A stretch of 64,000 nt of DNA from DSUN01 sp035527715 (GCA_035527715.1 DATKZY010000118.1:103695-167694), one strand, 5' to 3'. Shown: positions 32,631 through 40,991, counted from the first letter of the stretch. Numbers and translations are program-made. The notes: generated by a model not told the origin, from the sequence alone.

Positions 32631-34066
32631 TGCCCAGCGGCCTGCTGGCTCACAGCGCGGAGCAGTTCGCCGCGCGGCCCGCCATTCTGGAGGGCGAGCG
32701 CCGCGTGACGTACGGCGAGCTGTGGGACGCGGTGCAGACGGCCAGCCGCACGCTCGGCGCCCGCGGCGTTGCGCCCGGGTCGGTGGTCGCGCTCCAGATG
32801 GCCAACTCCCTCGAGTCCGTCGTCACGCTCTTCGCTGCGAGGGTCCAGGGGGCGACCGTGCTGCTGCTCGACCCGGCGCTGACGCGCGAGGACGTGCGGA
32901 GCCACTGCGAGCGGGCCGGCGCGCAGTTGCTTCTCCGGGCGGCTGCCCAGGTGGAGCAGGTGGGCGATGCGACACCGCGGGAGGGCGGGTATGCGTTCCT
33001 CGTCCTCTCCTCGGGCACGGCGGGCCGCCCGAAGATCGTCCCCAGGACCCCGGAACAGGCGGCGGCGTCCGCGCGCGTCTTCCACGACACGGTGCCCTAC
33101 GTCCCGGAGGACCGCGTGTTCGGCATCCCGCCCTTCTTCCACAACTATGGCCTTCATGACATCTTGGTGAACACGCTGGCGAGTGGCGCGATGCTGTGCC
33201 TGGAGCGCTTCGTCCCGCGGCGCGCGGCGGCGATGGTCGAGCGCGAAGGCATCACGGTCCTCGCGGCTACCCCCTTCATGTACCGGTTGATGGCGGAAAC
33301 GAAGTTCGCCCGCCGCCCCGACTTCTCGACCGTGCGGCTCGCCATCTCGGCGGGCTCGCCCCTCACGGTCGCGGTGGCGCGGGGCTTCGAGCAGCAGTTC
33401 GGCGTCCGCATCACCACCCTGTACGGCTCGACAGAGACCGGCCCCATCGCCATCGCCCTCGACGACGACGGGGCAGGCGAGCCCGGCTGCGTCGGCCGGC
33501 CGTGCGTGGGAGTGCAGGTCGCCATCCTGAACCCGGACGGCCAGCCGGTCGATGCGGACGAGGTGGGGCAGGTCGCCGTGCGAAGCCCCGCGAACGCCCC
33601 GGGGTACCTGGACGACCCGGAGGCCAGCGCCAGGGTGTTCCTGGTGTCACATCTTCATTTGGCACTTGGCGGCGAAGTGCGAAATGAAGATGTGACACCG
33701 ACCGTGCTGACGGGCGACCTGGGCCGCCTCGATGCGGACGGCCGCCTGTTCATCCTCGGTCGCAACAGGCCCATGCTCGACGTCGCGGGGAAGAAGGTGT
33801 CGCCCGCCGAGGTGGAGGCCTGCCTGCGCTCCCATCCCGCCGTTGCCGATGCCGTCGTCCGCGGCGAGCGGACGGCAGAGGGCGACGAGCGCATCGTGGC
33901 GCTCGTGGAGGCGACAGGCCCGGTGACGCCCCTGGAGCTTCGGGAGCATTGCGGCCGGCGCCTGGCCGGCTTCAAGGTGCCGCGGCACATCCGCCTCGTG
34001 CAGTCTCTCGCCCGCGGCGCCCTCGGCAAGTCCCCCATCGAGCCGCCCGACGCGCCAGGAGGGTAG
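32630..34066 (+). CDS. AMP-dependent ligase charging the carrier protein, with in-frame hairpin
   Basis: A 478-residue adenylate-forming enzyme. The P-loop-like A3 motif is LSSGTAGRPKIVPRT, the A5 motif LYGSTETGPIA, A7 TGDLGRLDADGRLFI, A8 LGRNRPMLDVAGKKVSPAEVE, and the last lysine is in ARGALGKSPI (A10). It probably activates an acid and loads the upstream ACP. Residues about 339-357 (VSHLHLALGGEVRNEDVTPT) are encoded by a perfect hairpin, and this insert sits between the DDPEASARVF and TGDLGRLD segments where other enzymes have a few residues. The frame is intact. Whether the enzyme tolerates the insert is unknown. Confidence 0.9.
   Translation: MPSGLLAHSAEQFAARPAILEGERRVTYGELWDAVQTASRTLGARGVAPGSVVALQMANSLESVVTLFAARVQGATVLLLDPALTREDVRSHCERAGAQLLLRAAAQVEQVGDATPREGGYAFLVLSSGTAGRPKIVPRTPEQAAASARVFHDTVPYVPEDRVFGIPPFFHNYGLHDILVNTLASGAMLCLERFVPRRAAAMVEREGITVLAATPFMYRLMAETKFARRPDFSTVRLAISAGSPLTVAVARGFEQQFGVRITTLYGSTETGPIAIALDDDGAGEPGCVGRPCVGVQVAILNPDGQPVDADEVGQVAVRSPANAPGYLDDPEASARVFLVSHLHLALGGEVRNEDVTPTVLTGDLGRLDADGRLFILGRNRPMLDVAGKKVSPAEVEACLRSHPAVADAVVRGERTAEGDERIVALVEATGPVTPLELREHCGRRLAGFKVPRHIRLVQSLARGALGKSPIEPPDAPGG
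33643..33699. repeat. 57-bp hairpin inserted in frame in the AMP-ligase gene
   Basis: GGTGTCACATCTTCATTT (33643-33660) is perfectly complementary to AAATGAAGATGTGACACC (33682-33699), with an inner GCACTT/AAGTGC pair and a 7-base loop. Length is 57 bases, exactly 19 codons. Confidence 0.9.
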
Positions 34067-34071
34067 CCCGC

Positions 34072-35010
34072 ATGCCATCCACCCCCTTCACTCCCCCGAC
34101 GGGCCCCACCCGCCTTCCGCTGTGGACCCGTCTGAAGGCGCGGGTGCAGATCGCCGTCGAGCGAGCGCTCCCGCCACGCTGGCTGTTTGCCCTCTCTGCC
34201 CAGGCGGCCAGGGCCGCGCTCGCGCTGAACCCGAAGCGGCGCCGCCGGCTGGAGCGGCTGCTGGGGCATCTGACCCCGGCGGGGACGCCGCTGCGGGAGC
34301 TTCGGCGTCAGGCGGCCCTCTCGCGCGCCGTCAGGCAACACGGCGTACGGAGCTTCGCCCCCGTCGCGAGGCGGTCGAGAGAGTGGTTGTTGCGCGTGCT
34401 CCGCCCGGAAGGGCTGGAGCACTTGGACGCAGTGAAGCGGAGCGGCAGCGGCGCCATCCTCGTGCATGCGCACATCGGCCACTTGGCCTGGGAGGCCCCG
34501 GTCCTCTGCGGGCTGGGCTACCCCGTCAAGTTCGTCCAGCGCAGGGCCACCGCGCCCACGCTCTACCTGCTCCTTCGCCGCGAGGGCCTGTTGGGTGAGG
34601 TGCTGCCGTACCCGTCAGCGGGGGAGGAAGGGCTCCACCTGAAGCGCCTACTCGACCTCCTCCGCCGTGGAACCTGGCTCCAGCACGTGGGCGACGCGCC
34701 GGACCCGGAGACTGGGCTGCTCGGCATGTTCTTCGGCCACCCCATTCGGTGCGCGCGCGCTCCCTGGGTGCTGTCCCGCCTGAGCGGGGCGCCTGTCATC
34801 CCTACCCTGATCCTCACAGACGCTGAGTGCCGCTTCCGGCTCATCATCGGTGAGCCCGCGCACGTTGGTGGCGCGGGCAAGGCCCTCGAGGCCGCATTCC
34901 AGAGCTATCTCGACTTCCTGGCGCGCCACTTGGCACGCGCTCCGTGGAACATCCGCATGTCCCATTGGGAAACCCTCCTGCTCCAGACGCCTGGCGCCGC
35001 GGCGCCTTGA
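34072..35010 (+). CDS. LpxL-like lysophospholipid acyltransferase
   Basis: A 312-residue protein of the lipid A acyltransferase (HtrB/LpxL) superfamily. The catalytic-type histidine/acid motif reads VHAHIGHLAWEAPVL (H-x4-E spacing around residue 137). The downstream phrases VQRRATAPTL, GMFFGHPIRCARAPWVLSR and GAPVIPTLILTDAEC fit the family. The N-terminus has a membrane-proximal basic helix. It is last in the unit, six bases after the ligase stop, with AGGAGGG ahead. It probably transfers the ACP-bound acyl chain to a lipid or sugar acceptor at the inner membrane. Start ATG 34072. Confidence 0.82.
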   Translation: MPSTPFTPPTGPTRLPLWTRLKARVQIAVERALPPRWLFALSAQAARAALALNPKRRRRLERLLGHLTPAGTPLRELRRQAALSRAVRQHGVRSFAPVARRSREWLLRVLRPEGLEHLDAVKRSGSGAILVHAHIGHLAWEAPVLCGLGYPVKFVQRRATAPTLYLLLRREGLLGEVLPYPSAGEEGLHLKRLLDLLRRGTWLQHVGDAPDPETGLLGMFFGHPIRCARAPWVLSRLSGAPVIPTLILTDAECRFRLIIGEPAHVGGAGKALEAAFQSYLDFLARHLARAPWNIRMSHWETLLLQTPGAAAP

Positions 35011-35035
35011 TCCGCCTATCGCTACCTGCTAATCT
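35007..35035 (+). promoter_or_regulatory. Possible promoter for the deoxyhypusine-synthase-like gene
   Basis: TTGATC at 35007-35012 and TAATCT at 35030-35035, spacer 17 bases, overlapping the end of the acyltransferase gene. The -10 element is imperfect. Confidence 0.4.
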
Positions 35036-35070
35036 GGGCTTGGCTCCCAACGAGAAGGAGAGAGCACTCC

Positions 35071-36021
35071 ATGCCCCACGATCGCATTGACCTGTCGAAG
35101 GTGAAGACCTACCACCTCGGCGAGCGGCGGAACCTGGTGAAGCTCGCCGACCTCGTGCGCCCCTGCCAGCCCCCGCCGCCCTTCGAGCACCCCGAGCTGT
35201 ACCTCGTCGCCCGCGCCATCCGCGAGGCGCGCCGGGCCGGCCGCCCCGTGCTCTGGATGCTCGGCGCACACGTCGTCAAGAGCGGCCTCTCGCTCCTCAT
35301 CATTGACCTCATGCAGCGCGGCCTCGTCACCCACGTGGCGGGGAACGGCGCCGTCTCGATCCACGACTTCGAGCTGGCCCTGATCGGCGAGACGAGCGAG
35401 GACGTGCCCGATTCCATCGAGGACGGCAGCTTCGGCATGGCCGACGAGACGGGCCGCCTCATCAACGAGGCCGTGCAGGCGGGCGTCCGCGACGGCCTCG
35501 GCTACGGCGAGGCCCTCGGCCGCCTCTACGCCGCCGACCCGCGCTTCAAGCACCGCGATGCCAGCATCCTCTACCAGGGCCACAAGCTCGGCATTCCGGT
35601 CACCATCCACGTCACCATCGGCACCGACATCATTCACCAGCATCCCGCCGTGGACTTCGGGGCGCTCGGCGCGGCCAGCGGCCTCGACTTCCGCACCTAC
35701 TGCGCCACGGTGGCGAACCTCGAGGGCGGGGTGTTCTGCAACTTCGGCTCGGCGGTGACGGGACCCGAGGTATTTCTGAAAGCCCTCTCCATCGCCCGCA
35801 ACCTCGGCCACACTGTGAGCCACATCACCACCGCCAACTTCGACCTCTTCCCCCTCCGCGGCGACTACCGCGCCGACGTGTCGAAGGACGGCATCGAGTA
35901 CTACTACCGTCCCCGCAAGAACATCGTCAACCGTCCCGTCTCCCTCGGCGGCCGCGGCTACCACATCACCGGCGACCACAAGGCCACCATCCCCAACCTC
36001 TACCAGATGCTGACCGAGTGA
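35071..36021 (+). CDS. Deoxyhypusine-synthase-like protein
   Basis: A 316-residue cytoplasmic protein. The central phrases GAHVVKSGLSLLIIDLMQRG, HVAGNGAVSIHDFELALIGE and TIGTDIIHQHPAVDFGALG match the NAD-binding Rossmann-like fold of deoxyhypusine-synthase-family proteins found widely in bacteria, where they act on unknown amine or ketone substrates rather than eIF5A. I did not find a certain equivalent of the active-site lysine. AGAAGGAGAG sits ahead of ATG 35071. It precedes a PfkB kinase across a short palindromic spacer. The family assignment is by resemblance to bacterial members I remember, and it needs a profile check. Confidence 0.62.
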   Translation: MPHDRIDLSKVKTYHLGERRNLVKLADLVRPCQPPPPFEHPELYLVARAIREARRAGRPVLWMLGAHVVKSGLSLLIIDLMQRGLVTHVAGNGAVSIHDFELALIGETSEDVPDSIEDGSFGMADETGRLINEAVQAGVRDGLGYGEALGRLYAADPRFKHRDASILYQGHKLGIPVTIHVTIGTDIIHQHPAVDFGALGAASGLDFRTYCATVANLEGGVFCNFGSAVTGPEVFLKALSIARNLGHTVSHITTANFDLFPLRGDYRADVSKDGIEYYYRPRKNIVNRPVSLGGRGYHITGDHKATIPNLYQMLTE

Positions 36022-36039
36022 CGGTCGCGCCCCCTGGCC

Positions 36040-36072
36040 AATAGGACCTATAGGTCCCATACGTCCCATCCG
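36040..36072. repeat. GGACCTATAGGTCC-type repeat
   Basis: ATAGGACCTATAGGTCCCATACGTCCCAT contains the perfect palindrome GGACCTATAGGTCC and a CCCATACGTCCCAT tandem motif. It resembles degenerate GGGACCTAT/CGTATGGGAC repeats seen between genes in many genomes. Confidence 0.65.
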
Positions 36073-36088
36073 CATCAGGAGAAGCCCC

Positions 36089-37141
36089 GTGAAGCGCGCA
36101 CGCCACGAAGCACTGCTGGAAGCCTTCCCTTCCAAGCGCATTGCCATCATCGGCGACTTCTGCATGGACATCTACTGGCACGCCGACATGACGCGCTCGC
36201 TGCTGTCGCGCGAGACGCCGCACTTTCCGCGCCCCATCGTCGCGGAGAAGTTCTCGGGCGGGGCCGCGGCCAACGTGGCCTGGAACCTCCGCGAGCTGGG
36301 CGTCGGCACCGTGCTGCCCATCACGATCTTCGGCGACGACTGGCGCGGGCGCGAACTCAGCCGCGTGCTCGAGGACATCGGCGTGGACCTCCGCCACGTC
36401 GTCCACGCCCCGGGCCGCGTGACCCCCGCCTTTGCCAAGCCGATCCTTCACGGCTACCACGCCGAGCAGGAGGACGCCCGCCTCGACTTCGAGAACGCCA
36501 CGCCCGCACCGCCCGAGCTGGAGGACATCGTGCTCGCCAACCTGGCCGATGCGATGCCCACGCTCGACGCCCTGCTCATCGCGAACCAGATCAACAACAG
36601 CCTCATCACCGACCGCGTTCGGAAAGGCGCTCTCCGCCTGGCTGCGAAGCACCCGAAGACGATCGTCATCGCCGACTCGCGGAACGAGATCGGCAAGTTC
36701 CGGGGCGCGATCCTCAAGCCCAACGAGATCGAGGCGGCCCGCGTCTTCCACCCAGGCATCGCCCCGGCTGCCATCACCGACGACGTGATCCGCGACTGTG
36801 GCCGCCGCCTGAGCCAGCGGTGCCGCAAGCCCGTGTTCCTCACCGTCGGCGAGCGCGGGGCATTCGTCTTCGACAGCGACCGCTGCAACCTCGTGCCCGG
36901 CTACAAGGTCGAGCCGCCGATTGACATCGTGGGCGCGGGCGACACCTTCATCGCCGCCCTTGCTTCCGCCCTCGCGAGCGGCGCGACCAATGTCGAGGCC
37001 GCCGGCGTCGCCTGCCTCGCCGCGGCCATCACCGTCAAGAAACTCGGCATCACCGGGGCGGCCAGCCCGGAGGAACTCCTGCGCAGGCTCGATGGAGAAG
37101 AGAAGCCGAATCATCAATGTCCAACACCCAATGATCAATGA
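36089..37141 (+). CDS. PfkB-family carbohydrate kinase (RfaE/HldE-like)
   Basis: A 350-residue sugar kinase. AIIGDFCMDIYWHA opens the ribokinase fold, FSGGAAANVAWNLRELG is the PfkB-1 region near residue 58, and DIVGAGDTFIAALAS near residue 280 is PfkB-2 with the catalytic aspartate. The ADP-heptose-type kinase RfaE is the closest family by pattern. A HAD phosphatase follows after a mobile-looking insert, so the two could have formed a sugar-phosphate unit. The start is GTG 36089 with CAGGAGAAG ahead. The last ten residues (NHQCPTPNDQ) and the stop codon are supplied by the left inverted repeat of the four-helix-bundle element, so the natural C-terminus has been altered. Confidence 0.87.
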   Translation: MKRARHEALLEAFPSKRIAIIGDFCMDIYWHADMTRSLLSRETPHFPRPIVAEKFSGGAAANVAWNLRELGVGTVLPITIFGDDWRGRELSRVLEDIGVDLRHVVHAPGRVTPAFAKPILHGYHAEQEDARLDFENATPAPPELEDIVLANLADAMPTLDALLIANQINNSLITDRVRKGALRLAAKHPKTIVIADSRNEIGKFRGAILKPNEIEAARVFHPGIAPAAITDDVIRDCGRRLSQRCRKPVFLTVGERGAFVFDSDRCNLVPGYKVEPPIDIVGAGDTFIAALASALASGATNVEAAGVACLAAAITVKKLGITGAASPEELLRRLDGEEKPNHQCPTPNDQ

Positions 37142-37143
37142 CC
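37109..37143. repeat. Left inverted repeat of the four-helix-bundle element
   Basis: AATCATCAATGTCCAACACC followed by CAATGATCAATGACC. It is the inverted partner of 37629-37669. It is low-complexity with ATCAATG subunits. Confidence 0.8.
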
Positions 37144-37207
37144 AAGTAAGAGAATGGGGCGTGCGCCGTTCCGTCCGGTGCGTATCGCCTTACGGAAGGA
37201 GAACGCG

Positions 37208-37612
37208 ATGACTGGAGGAGCCGAGGGCGAGGCAAAGACCTTCGATCTGGAGGAGCGGCTCATTCGCTTCGCGGTTAGGGTCATGCACGTTGTAGACCAA
37301 CTGCCCGCCACGCGGGCGGGGAGGCATATCGCAGGCCAGTTGATCGAGTGCGGCACATCGCCCGCTCCCAACTACGGCGAAGCGCAGGACGCGGAGTCCC
37401 GCAGCGACTTCGTGCACAAGGTCAAGGTTGCCCTGAAGGAGTTCCGCGAGACCCGCGTGTGGCTCAGGATGATCCGCCTTGCGGAGCTTCTGAAGCCGCC
37501 CCGCCTCGACCCGCTGCTGGAGGAGAACGAGCAGCTCATCAAGATCCTCTGCAAGAGCACGAGAACCGCCAAGAAGAACCAACAGGCCGCCCGAAACCGC
37601 CGGAGCCCCTGA
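37208..37612 (+). CDS. Four-helix-bundle (bS23/23S rRNA-intervening-type) protein
   Basis: A 134-residue protein of the 23S_rRNA_IVP / four helix bundle family, also related to Avd of diversity-generating retroelements. The first helix is FDLEERLIRFAVRVMHVVDQ; the phrase GRHIAGQLIECGTSPAPNYG and EAQDAESRSDFVHKVKVALK are signature segments (the usual form is QLxRSxTSIxANxxEA). AAGGAG at 37195-37200 supports ATG 37208 over ATG 37154. The gene is the sole occupant of a segment bounded by inverted repeats. No rRNA or retroelement reverse transcriptase is nearby, so the known rRNA-insert or DGR roles do not explain it here. Confidence 0.88.
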   Translation: MTGGAEGEAKTFDLEERLIRFAVRVMHVVDQLPATRAGRHIAGQLIECGTSPAPNYGEAQDAESRSDFVHKVKVALKEFRETRVWLRMIRLAELLKPPRLDPLLEENEQLIKILCKSTRTAKKNQQAARNRRSP

Positions 37613-37628
37613 GCACGGTTCCTCTCTT

Positions 37629-37669
37629 CATTGGACATTGATCATTGAGTGTTGGATATTGATGATTGG
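37629..37669. repeat. Right inverted repeat of the four-helix-bundle element
   Basis: CATTGGACATTGATCATTGA followed by GTGTTGGATATTGATGATTGG. It is inverted relative to 37109-37143. Confidence 0.8.
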
Positions 37670-37679
37670 ACTTCCTGGC

Positions 37680-38507
37680 ATGGCGCACGAGCCCATCGAA
37701 CTCCTCAACTCCTCGACTGAGATGGGCCGCGTCCGCCACGGGCTGTTCGATTTCGACGGCACCATCTCGGTCATCCGCGAGGGATGGGAGCGCGTGATGG
37801 CCCCGATGATGGTCGAGACGATCGCAGGCGAGGCGGGCGACCCCGACGGTGCCATCCGCCGCGAGGTCGAGCACTATGTGGACGAATCCACGGGCCTCCA
37901 GACGATTCTCCAGATGGATTGGTTGGTGAAGAGGGTGGCCCGGCACCGAGGAGCCGGCGCGGCCCTCTCGGCGGAGGAGTACAAGGCCATCTACAACAGG
38001 CGGCTGCTGGGCGCTATCCGGGGGCGGCTCGGGGGACTCGAACGGGGCAAGGCGGCGCGGGAGGAACTGATGATCGCGGGAGCCGAGGACTTCGTGCGCG
38101 CGCTGGCCGAGCGGGGCGTGACGCTCTATGTGGCCAGTGGTACCGATGTGGAGGACGTGCGGCACGAGGCGGCGGCCTTGGGCGTGGCGCACTACTTCCG
38201 AGGCGGCATCTTCGGCGCCGTGGGCGCCTCGCGCGCCTGCTCGAAAGCCGCCGTGATTCGTGATATTCTGGAAACCCACGGGCTCGAAGGCCCCGAGCTG
38301 CTCGTCGTGGGCGACGGGCCGGTCGAAATTCGCGAGGGCAAGGCGCGAGGAGCCGTCACTGTGGGCGTCGCCAGCGACGAGGTCCGCCGCCGCGGCCTCA
38401 ACCCCCGCAAGCGCGAGCGGCTCGTCGCCGCGGGGGCCGACATCGTCATCCCCGATTTCACCGCGGGCGAGGCCCTCCTCGCCCTTCTGCTCCCGGCAGG
38501 AACGTGA
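37680..38507 (+). CDS. HAD-family phosphatase
   Basis: A 275-residue haloacid-dehalogenase-fold protein. Motif I is LFDFDGTISV, motif II is YVASGTD, the lysine is in RACSKAAVI, and motif IV is VVGDGPVEIREG with the metal-binding acids. It resembles phosphoglycolate/phosphoserine-type phosphatases with an alpha-helical cap (residues 35-130). ATG 37680 is used, but the upstream region comes from the right inverted repeat and has no good ribosome site, so the original start may have been displaced. An ATG just before GRVRHGLFDFDGT is an alternative. Direction matches the PfkB kinase, and a joint sugar-phosphate route is suggested. Confidence 0.82.
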   Translation: MAHEPIELLNSSTEMGRVRHGLFDFDGTISVIREGWERVMAPMMVETIAGEAGDPDGAIRREVEHYVDESTGLQTILQMDWLVKRVARHRGAGAALSAEEYKAIYNRRLLGAIRGRLGGLERGKAAREELMIAGAEDFVRALAERGVTLYVASGTDVEDVRHEAAALGVAHYFRGGIFGAVGASRACSKAAVIRDILETHGLEGPELLVVGDGPVEIREGKARGAVTVGVASDEVRRRGLNPRKRERLVAAGADIVIPDFTAGEALLALLLPAGT

Positions 38508-38519
38508 AAGGAGAACGAC

Positions 38520-40421
38520 GTGGTGCGAGCGATGCTGGTGGCCGTGGCAGCGTTGGCAGGGGCGGCCCTCGCGGGCGTTGGCGACCCGCAGGTGAAGACC
38601 GACCATCCCTGGTATCCCGGCGAACTGTCGTGCTCGACCTGGGAGCGGCTTTCCAAGACCCAGGCCGAACTCTACGAGCGGGTCACGGGCAGGAAGGTGG
38701 CGTCCGACGAGGACAAGGCGCTGGCCTCCTGGTACTGGCGCAACCTGAACGTCTTCCACTGCACGCAGGGGAGCGAGGACACCTGGGGCAAGGGCCTCGA
38801 CAAGGGCGAGGAGACCCGCGAGTACTGGAGCGGCCTGTTCGCCTACGGCTTCAGCCTCTGCTACGCCGACCACCACCAGATGGCCGCCGAGATGGAGAAG
38901 CTCCTCGGCCCCTGCCGCTCGCGGGCCACGAACGTCGCCGGCCACACCTCGTTCGAGGTCTGGCTCACCGGCGGCCCCTACGGCGCCGGCCAGTGGGCGC
39001 TCCTCGACCACGACATCTCGACCGTGGTCTTCACCCCCGACGGCTCGCGGCTGATGGGGCTGATGGAGGTCAGCAAGGACATGGGCGCCATCAAGCGGAG
39101 CAACCGCGAGCGCGGCTTCATCCCCGCCGGCCTCCACCCCAGCGATCCCAACGTCTACAAGACGGTCAACTGGGTGGGCTATACCACGGGCTACGCGGGG
39201 CCGCCGCCCCTCGTGAACCTGCGGGCGGGGGAGTCCCTTCGCCGCACCCTCAAGCCCGGCCTCGACGACGGCAAGACCTTCGCCTACTGGGGCATCAACT
39301 ACAACGCCGGCGGCATCCCCGGCCCGACCCGCGACCGCACGTGGGTGAACCAGCCCGAGAAGATGTTCAAGAGCGGCCGCGATTGCGGCTATCGCGTCGG
39401 CCAGGCCCGCTACGCCAACGCCGTCTTCACCTACAGGCCCGACTTCGCCTCGAGCAAGTACCGCGAGGGGATCATTGACGAATCGGACAAGCACGTGACC
39501 TTCGAGTGGCAGAGCCCCTATGTCGTCGCCGCGACGCCGCCGGAAGCCGCCGCGAAGGAGCAGTGGGGCACCCGCAAGCCCGGCTGCACCAACGGCCTCA
39601 TCCTTCGCGGGAAAATGTCCTGCCCAGTCGAGGTTTCGACCGACCAGGGCGCCACGTGGGCGAAGGCCGGCGACGCGAAGGATGGCATGGACCTCACCGA
39701 CCTGGTGAAGGGGAAGTACCAGTACTGGCTTCGCCTCGGCGCGGGAGCCAAGGCCCTGGCCGATTCGGGCCTCACGATGATCACCGTCTGCCAGTGCTCG
39801 CCGACCGTCATCCCGCGCCTCAAGGCGGGGAAGAACACGATCACCTACGAGGCGTCGGGACGGGCCGTCGTCGCCGCCGGCCCGAACGTGCCGCAGGCAA
39901 AGGCCCACATGGTCGAGGGCGCCTTCGACTCCCCGAAGGTGACGCTGGAGCTTGCCGCACCGCGCAAGGCCAAGGCCGTGGCCGCCTACGCCGCCGCCTG
40001 GGTGTCGTGCAGCGCGCCGCCGAAGCCGTCGGACTACAATGTGGACTACTCACTCGACGCCGGGAAAACCTGGAAGCCCATCGTCAAGGGCTGGCGGATC
40101 GTCCAGCGCCCGCCCGAGCCGAGCGACTGGTGGAGCCAGACCTTCAACCAGGGCGACGCCCCGCTCGACGGCGTCCAGGGACCCGTCCGCGTCCGCTTCG
40201 CCAACACGGGCAATCGCCCCTACCGCAAGGCCGAAGCATATCTCGTCTACGCCGTCGAGACCACTTCGCCGCTCAAGGCCACCTTCGCCTGGAAGGATGG
40301 CGGCCAGGTGAAGACGGCCAGCCACTCCTACAAGACCACCGCCGGCCAGCCCGACGCCTCGTGGACCCTCGACGCGGGGCAGGCCCCCGAGACCCTCTGG
40401 GTCGAATACGCAGCGGAGTGA
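38520..40421 (+). CDS. Second secreted transglutaminase-like protein
   Basis: A 633-residue protein (signal MLVAVAALAGAALAG) with the same layout as the gene at 16804-18795. The putative catalytic set is FSLCYADHHQ (Cys114), NVAGHTSFEVWL (His142) and WALLDHDIS (Asp163). The C-terminal 300 residues are beta-rich, with sialidase-like Asp-box traces (STDQGATWAKAG, SLDAGKTWKPIV). AAAGGAG, six bases ahead of the GTG start, supports 38520. It is 12 bases after the HAD stop, so it may be translationally linked to it. It is probably a secreted protein or glycopeptide enzyme. Domain naming rests on residue spacing only. Confidence 0.7.
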   Translation: MVRAMLVAVAALAGAALAGVGDPQVKTDHPWYPGELSCSTWERLSKTQAELYERVTGRKVASDEDKALASWYWRNLNVFHCTQGSEDTWGKGLDKGEETREYWSGLFAYGFSLCYADHHQMAAEMEKLLGPCRSRATNVAGHTSFEVWLTGGPYGAGQWALLDHDISTVVFTPDGSRLMGLMEVSKDMGAIKRSNRERGFIPAGLHPSDPNVYKTVNWVGYTTGYAGPPPLVNLRAGESLRRTLKPGLDDGKTFAYWGINYNAGGIPGPTRDRTWVNQPEKMFKSGRDCGYRVGQARYANAVFTYRPDFASSKYREGIIDESDKHVTFEWQSPYVVAATPPEAAAKEQWGTRKPGCTNGLILRGKMSCPVEVSTDQGATWAKAGDAKDGMDLTDLVKGKYQYWLRLGAGAKALADSGLTMITVCQCSPTVIPRLKAGKNTITYEASGRAVVAAGPNVPQAKAHMVEGAFDSPKVTLELAAPRKAKAVAAYAAAWVSCSAPPKPSDYNVDYSLDAGKTWKPIVKGWRIVQRPPEPSDWWSQTFNQGDAPLDGVQGPVRVRFANTGNRPYRKAEAYLVYAVETTSPLKATFAWKDGGQVKTASHSYKTTAGQPDASWTLDAGQAPETLWVEYAAE

Positions 40422-40432
40422 AGGAGCAGGCC

Positions 40433-40981
40433 GTGTTCTCCCATCGCCTGGACCGCCGGGCCGAGCTGCGGATGCTCGAGCCGCGCCACGCCGACGAGCT
40501 ATTCGCCCTCACGGACCGCAACCGCGAGCGCCTGCGCGAGTGGCTGCCGTGGGTGGATGGCACGAAGTCGGCGGACGACACGCTGAAGTTCATCCGCGAC
40601 AGCCTGAAGCGCCACGCGGAGACGGGCGACGTGGCAGCGGGCATCTGGTCGGGAGCGAAGCTGGCCGGCGTGATCGGCCTTCACATCCGCGGCGAGGCCC
40701 GGGCCATGATCGGCTACTGGCTCGGGGAGGAGTTTGAGGGCAAGGGCCTGATGACCCTCGCCTGCCGAGCTATGGTGGACCACGCCTTCCGCGACCTCGG
40801 GGTCGAGCGGGTCGAAATCTTCGCCGAGCCGCGGAACCGCCGCAGCCGCGCCATTCCCAAGCGCCTCGGCTTCCAGCGCGAGGGCACCCTGCGCCACGTC
40901 GCCAAGCTCAACGACCGCTTCATTGACCACGTCGTCTACTCCCTCCTGCGCGACGAATGGGCCGCCGCAAGCCCCCGTTGA
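40433..40981 (+). CDS. GNAT acetyltransferase, RimJ/RimL type
   Basis: A 182-residue N-acetyltransferase. RMLEPRHADELFALTDRNRE opens the domain, AMIGYWLGEEFEGKGLMTLA is the acetyl-CoA-binding motif A (Q/R-x-x-G-x-G/A), and IPKRLGFQREGTLR is the last helix-strand. It belongs to the ribosomal-protein-serine/alanine acetyltransferase group. GTG 40433 is chosen because AAGGAG lies six bases upstream (40421-40426); the alternative GTG 40418 overlaps the previous stop. It follows the transglutaminase-like gene closely and may be read from the same transcript. Confidence 0.88.
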   Translation: MFSHRLDRRAELRMLEPRHADELFALTDRNRERLREWLPWVDGTKSADDTLKFIRDSLKRHAETGDVAAGIWSGAKLAGVIGLHIRGEARAMIGYWLGEEFEGKGLMTLACRAMVDHAFRDLGVERVEIFAEPRNRRSRAIPKRLGFQREGTLRHVAKLNDRFIDHVVYSLLRDEWAAASPR

Positions 40982-40991
40982 GCCGCCCCTG

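Larger units (their letters stand above)
37109..37669. mobile_element. Putative minimal mobile element encoding only a four-helix-bundle protein
   Basis: Left end 37109-37143 and right end 37629-37669 are inverted copies: 32 of 35 aligned positions agree (CATTGATCATTG, GTGTTGG and ATTGATGATT are shared blocks). Between them is one gene, the four-helix-bundle protein. The element lies between a sugar kinase and a HAD phosphatase on the same strand, and the left copy provides the last codons of the kinase. No transposase is present. Mobility is an inference from the flanking repeats and position. Confidence 0.68.

Noticed and set aside
37208..37612. The four-helix-bundle gene as an rRNA intervening sequence
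   Set aside because: No rRNA sequence flanks it; neighbouring genes are a kinase and a phosphatase.
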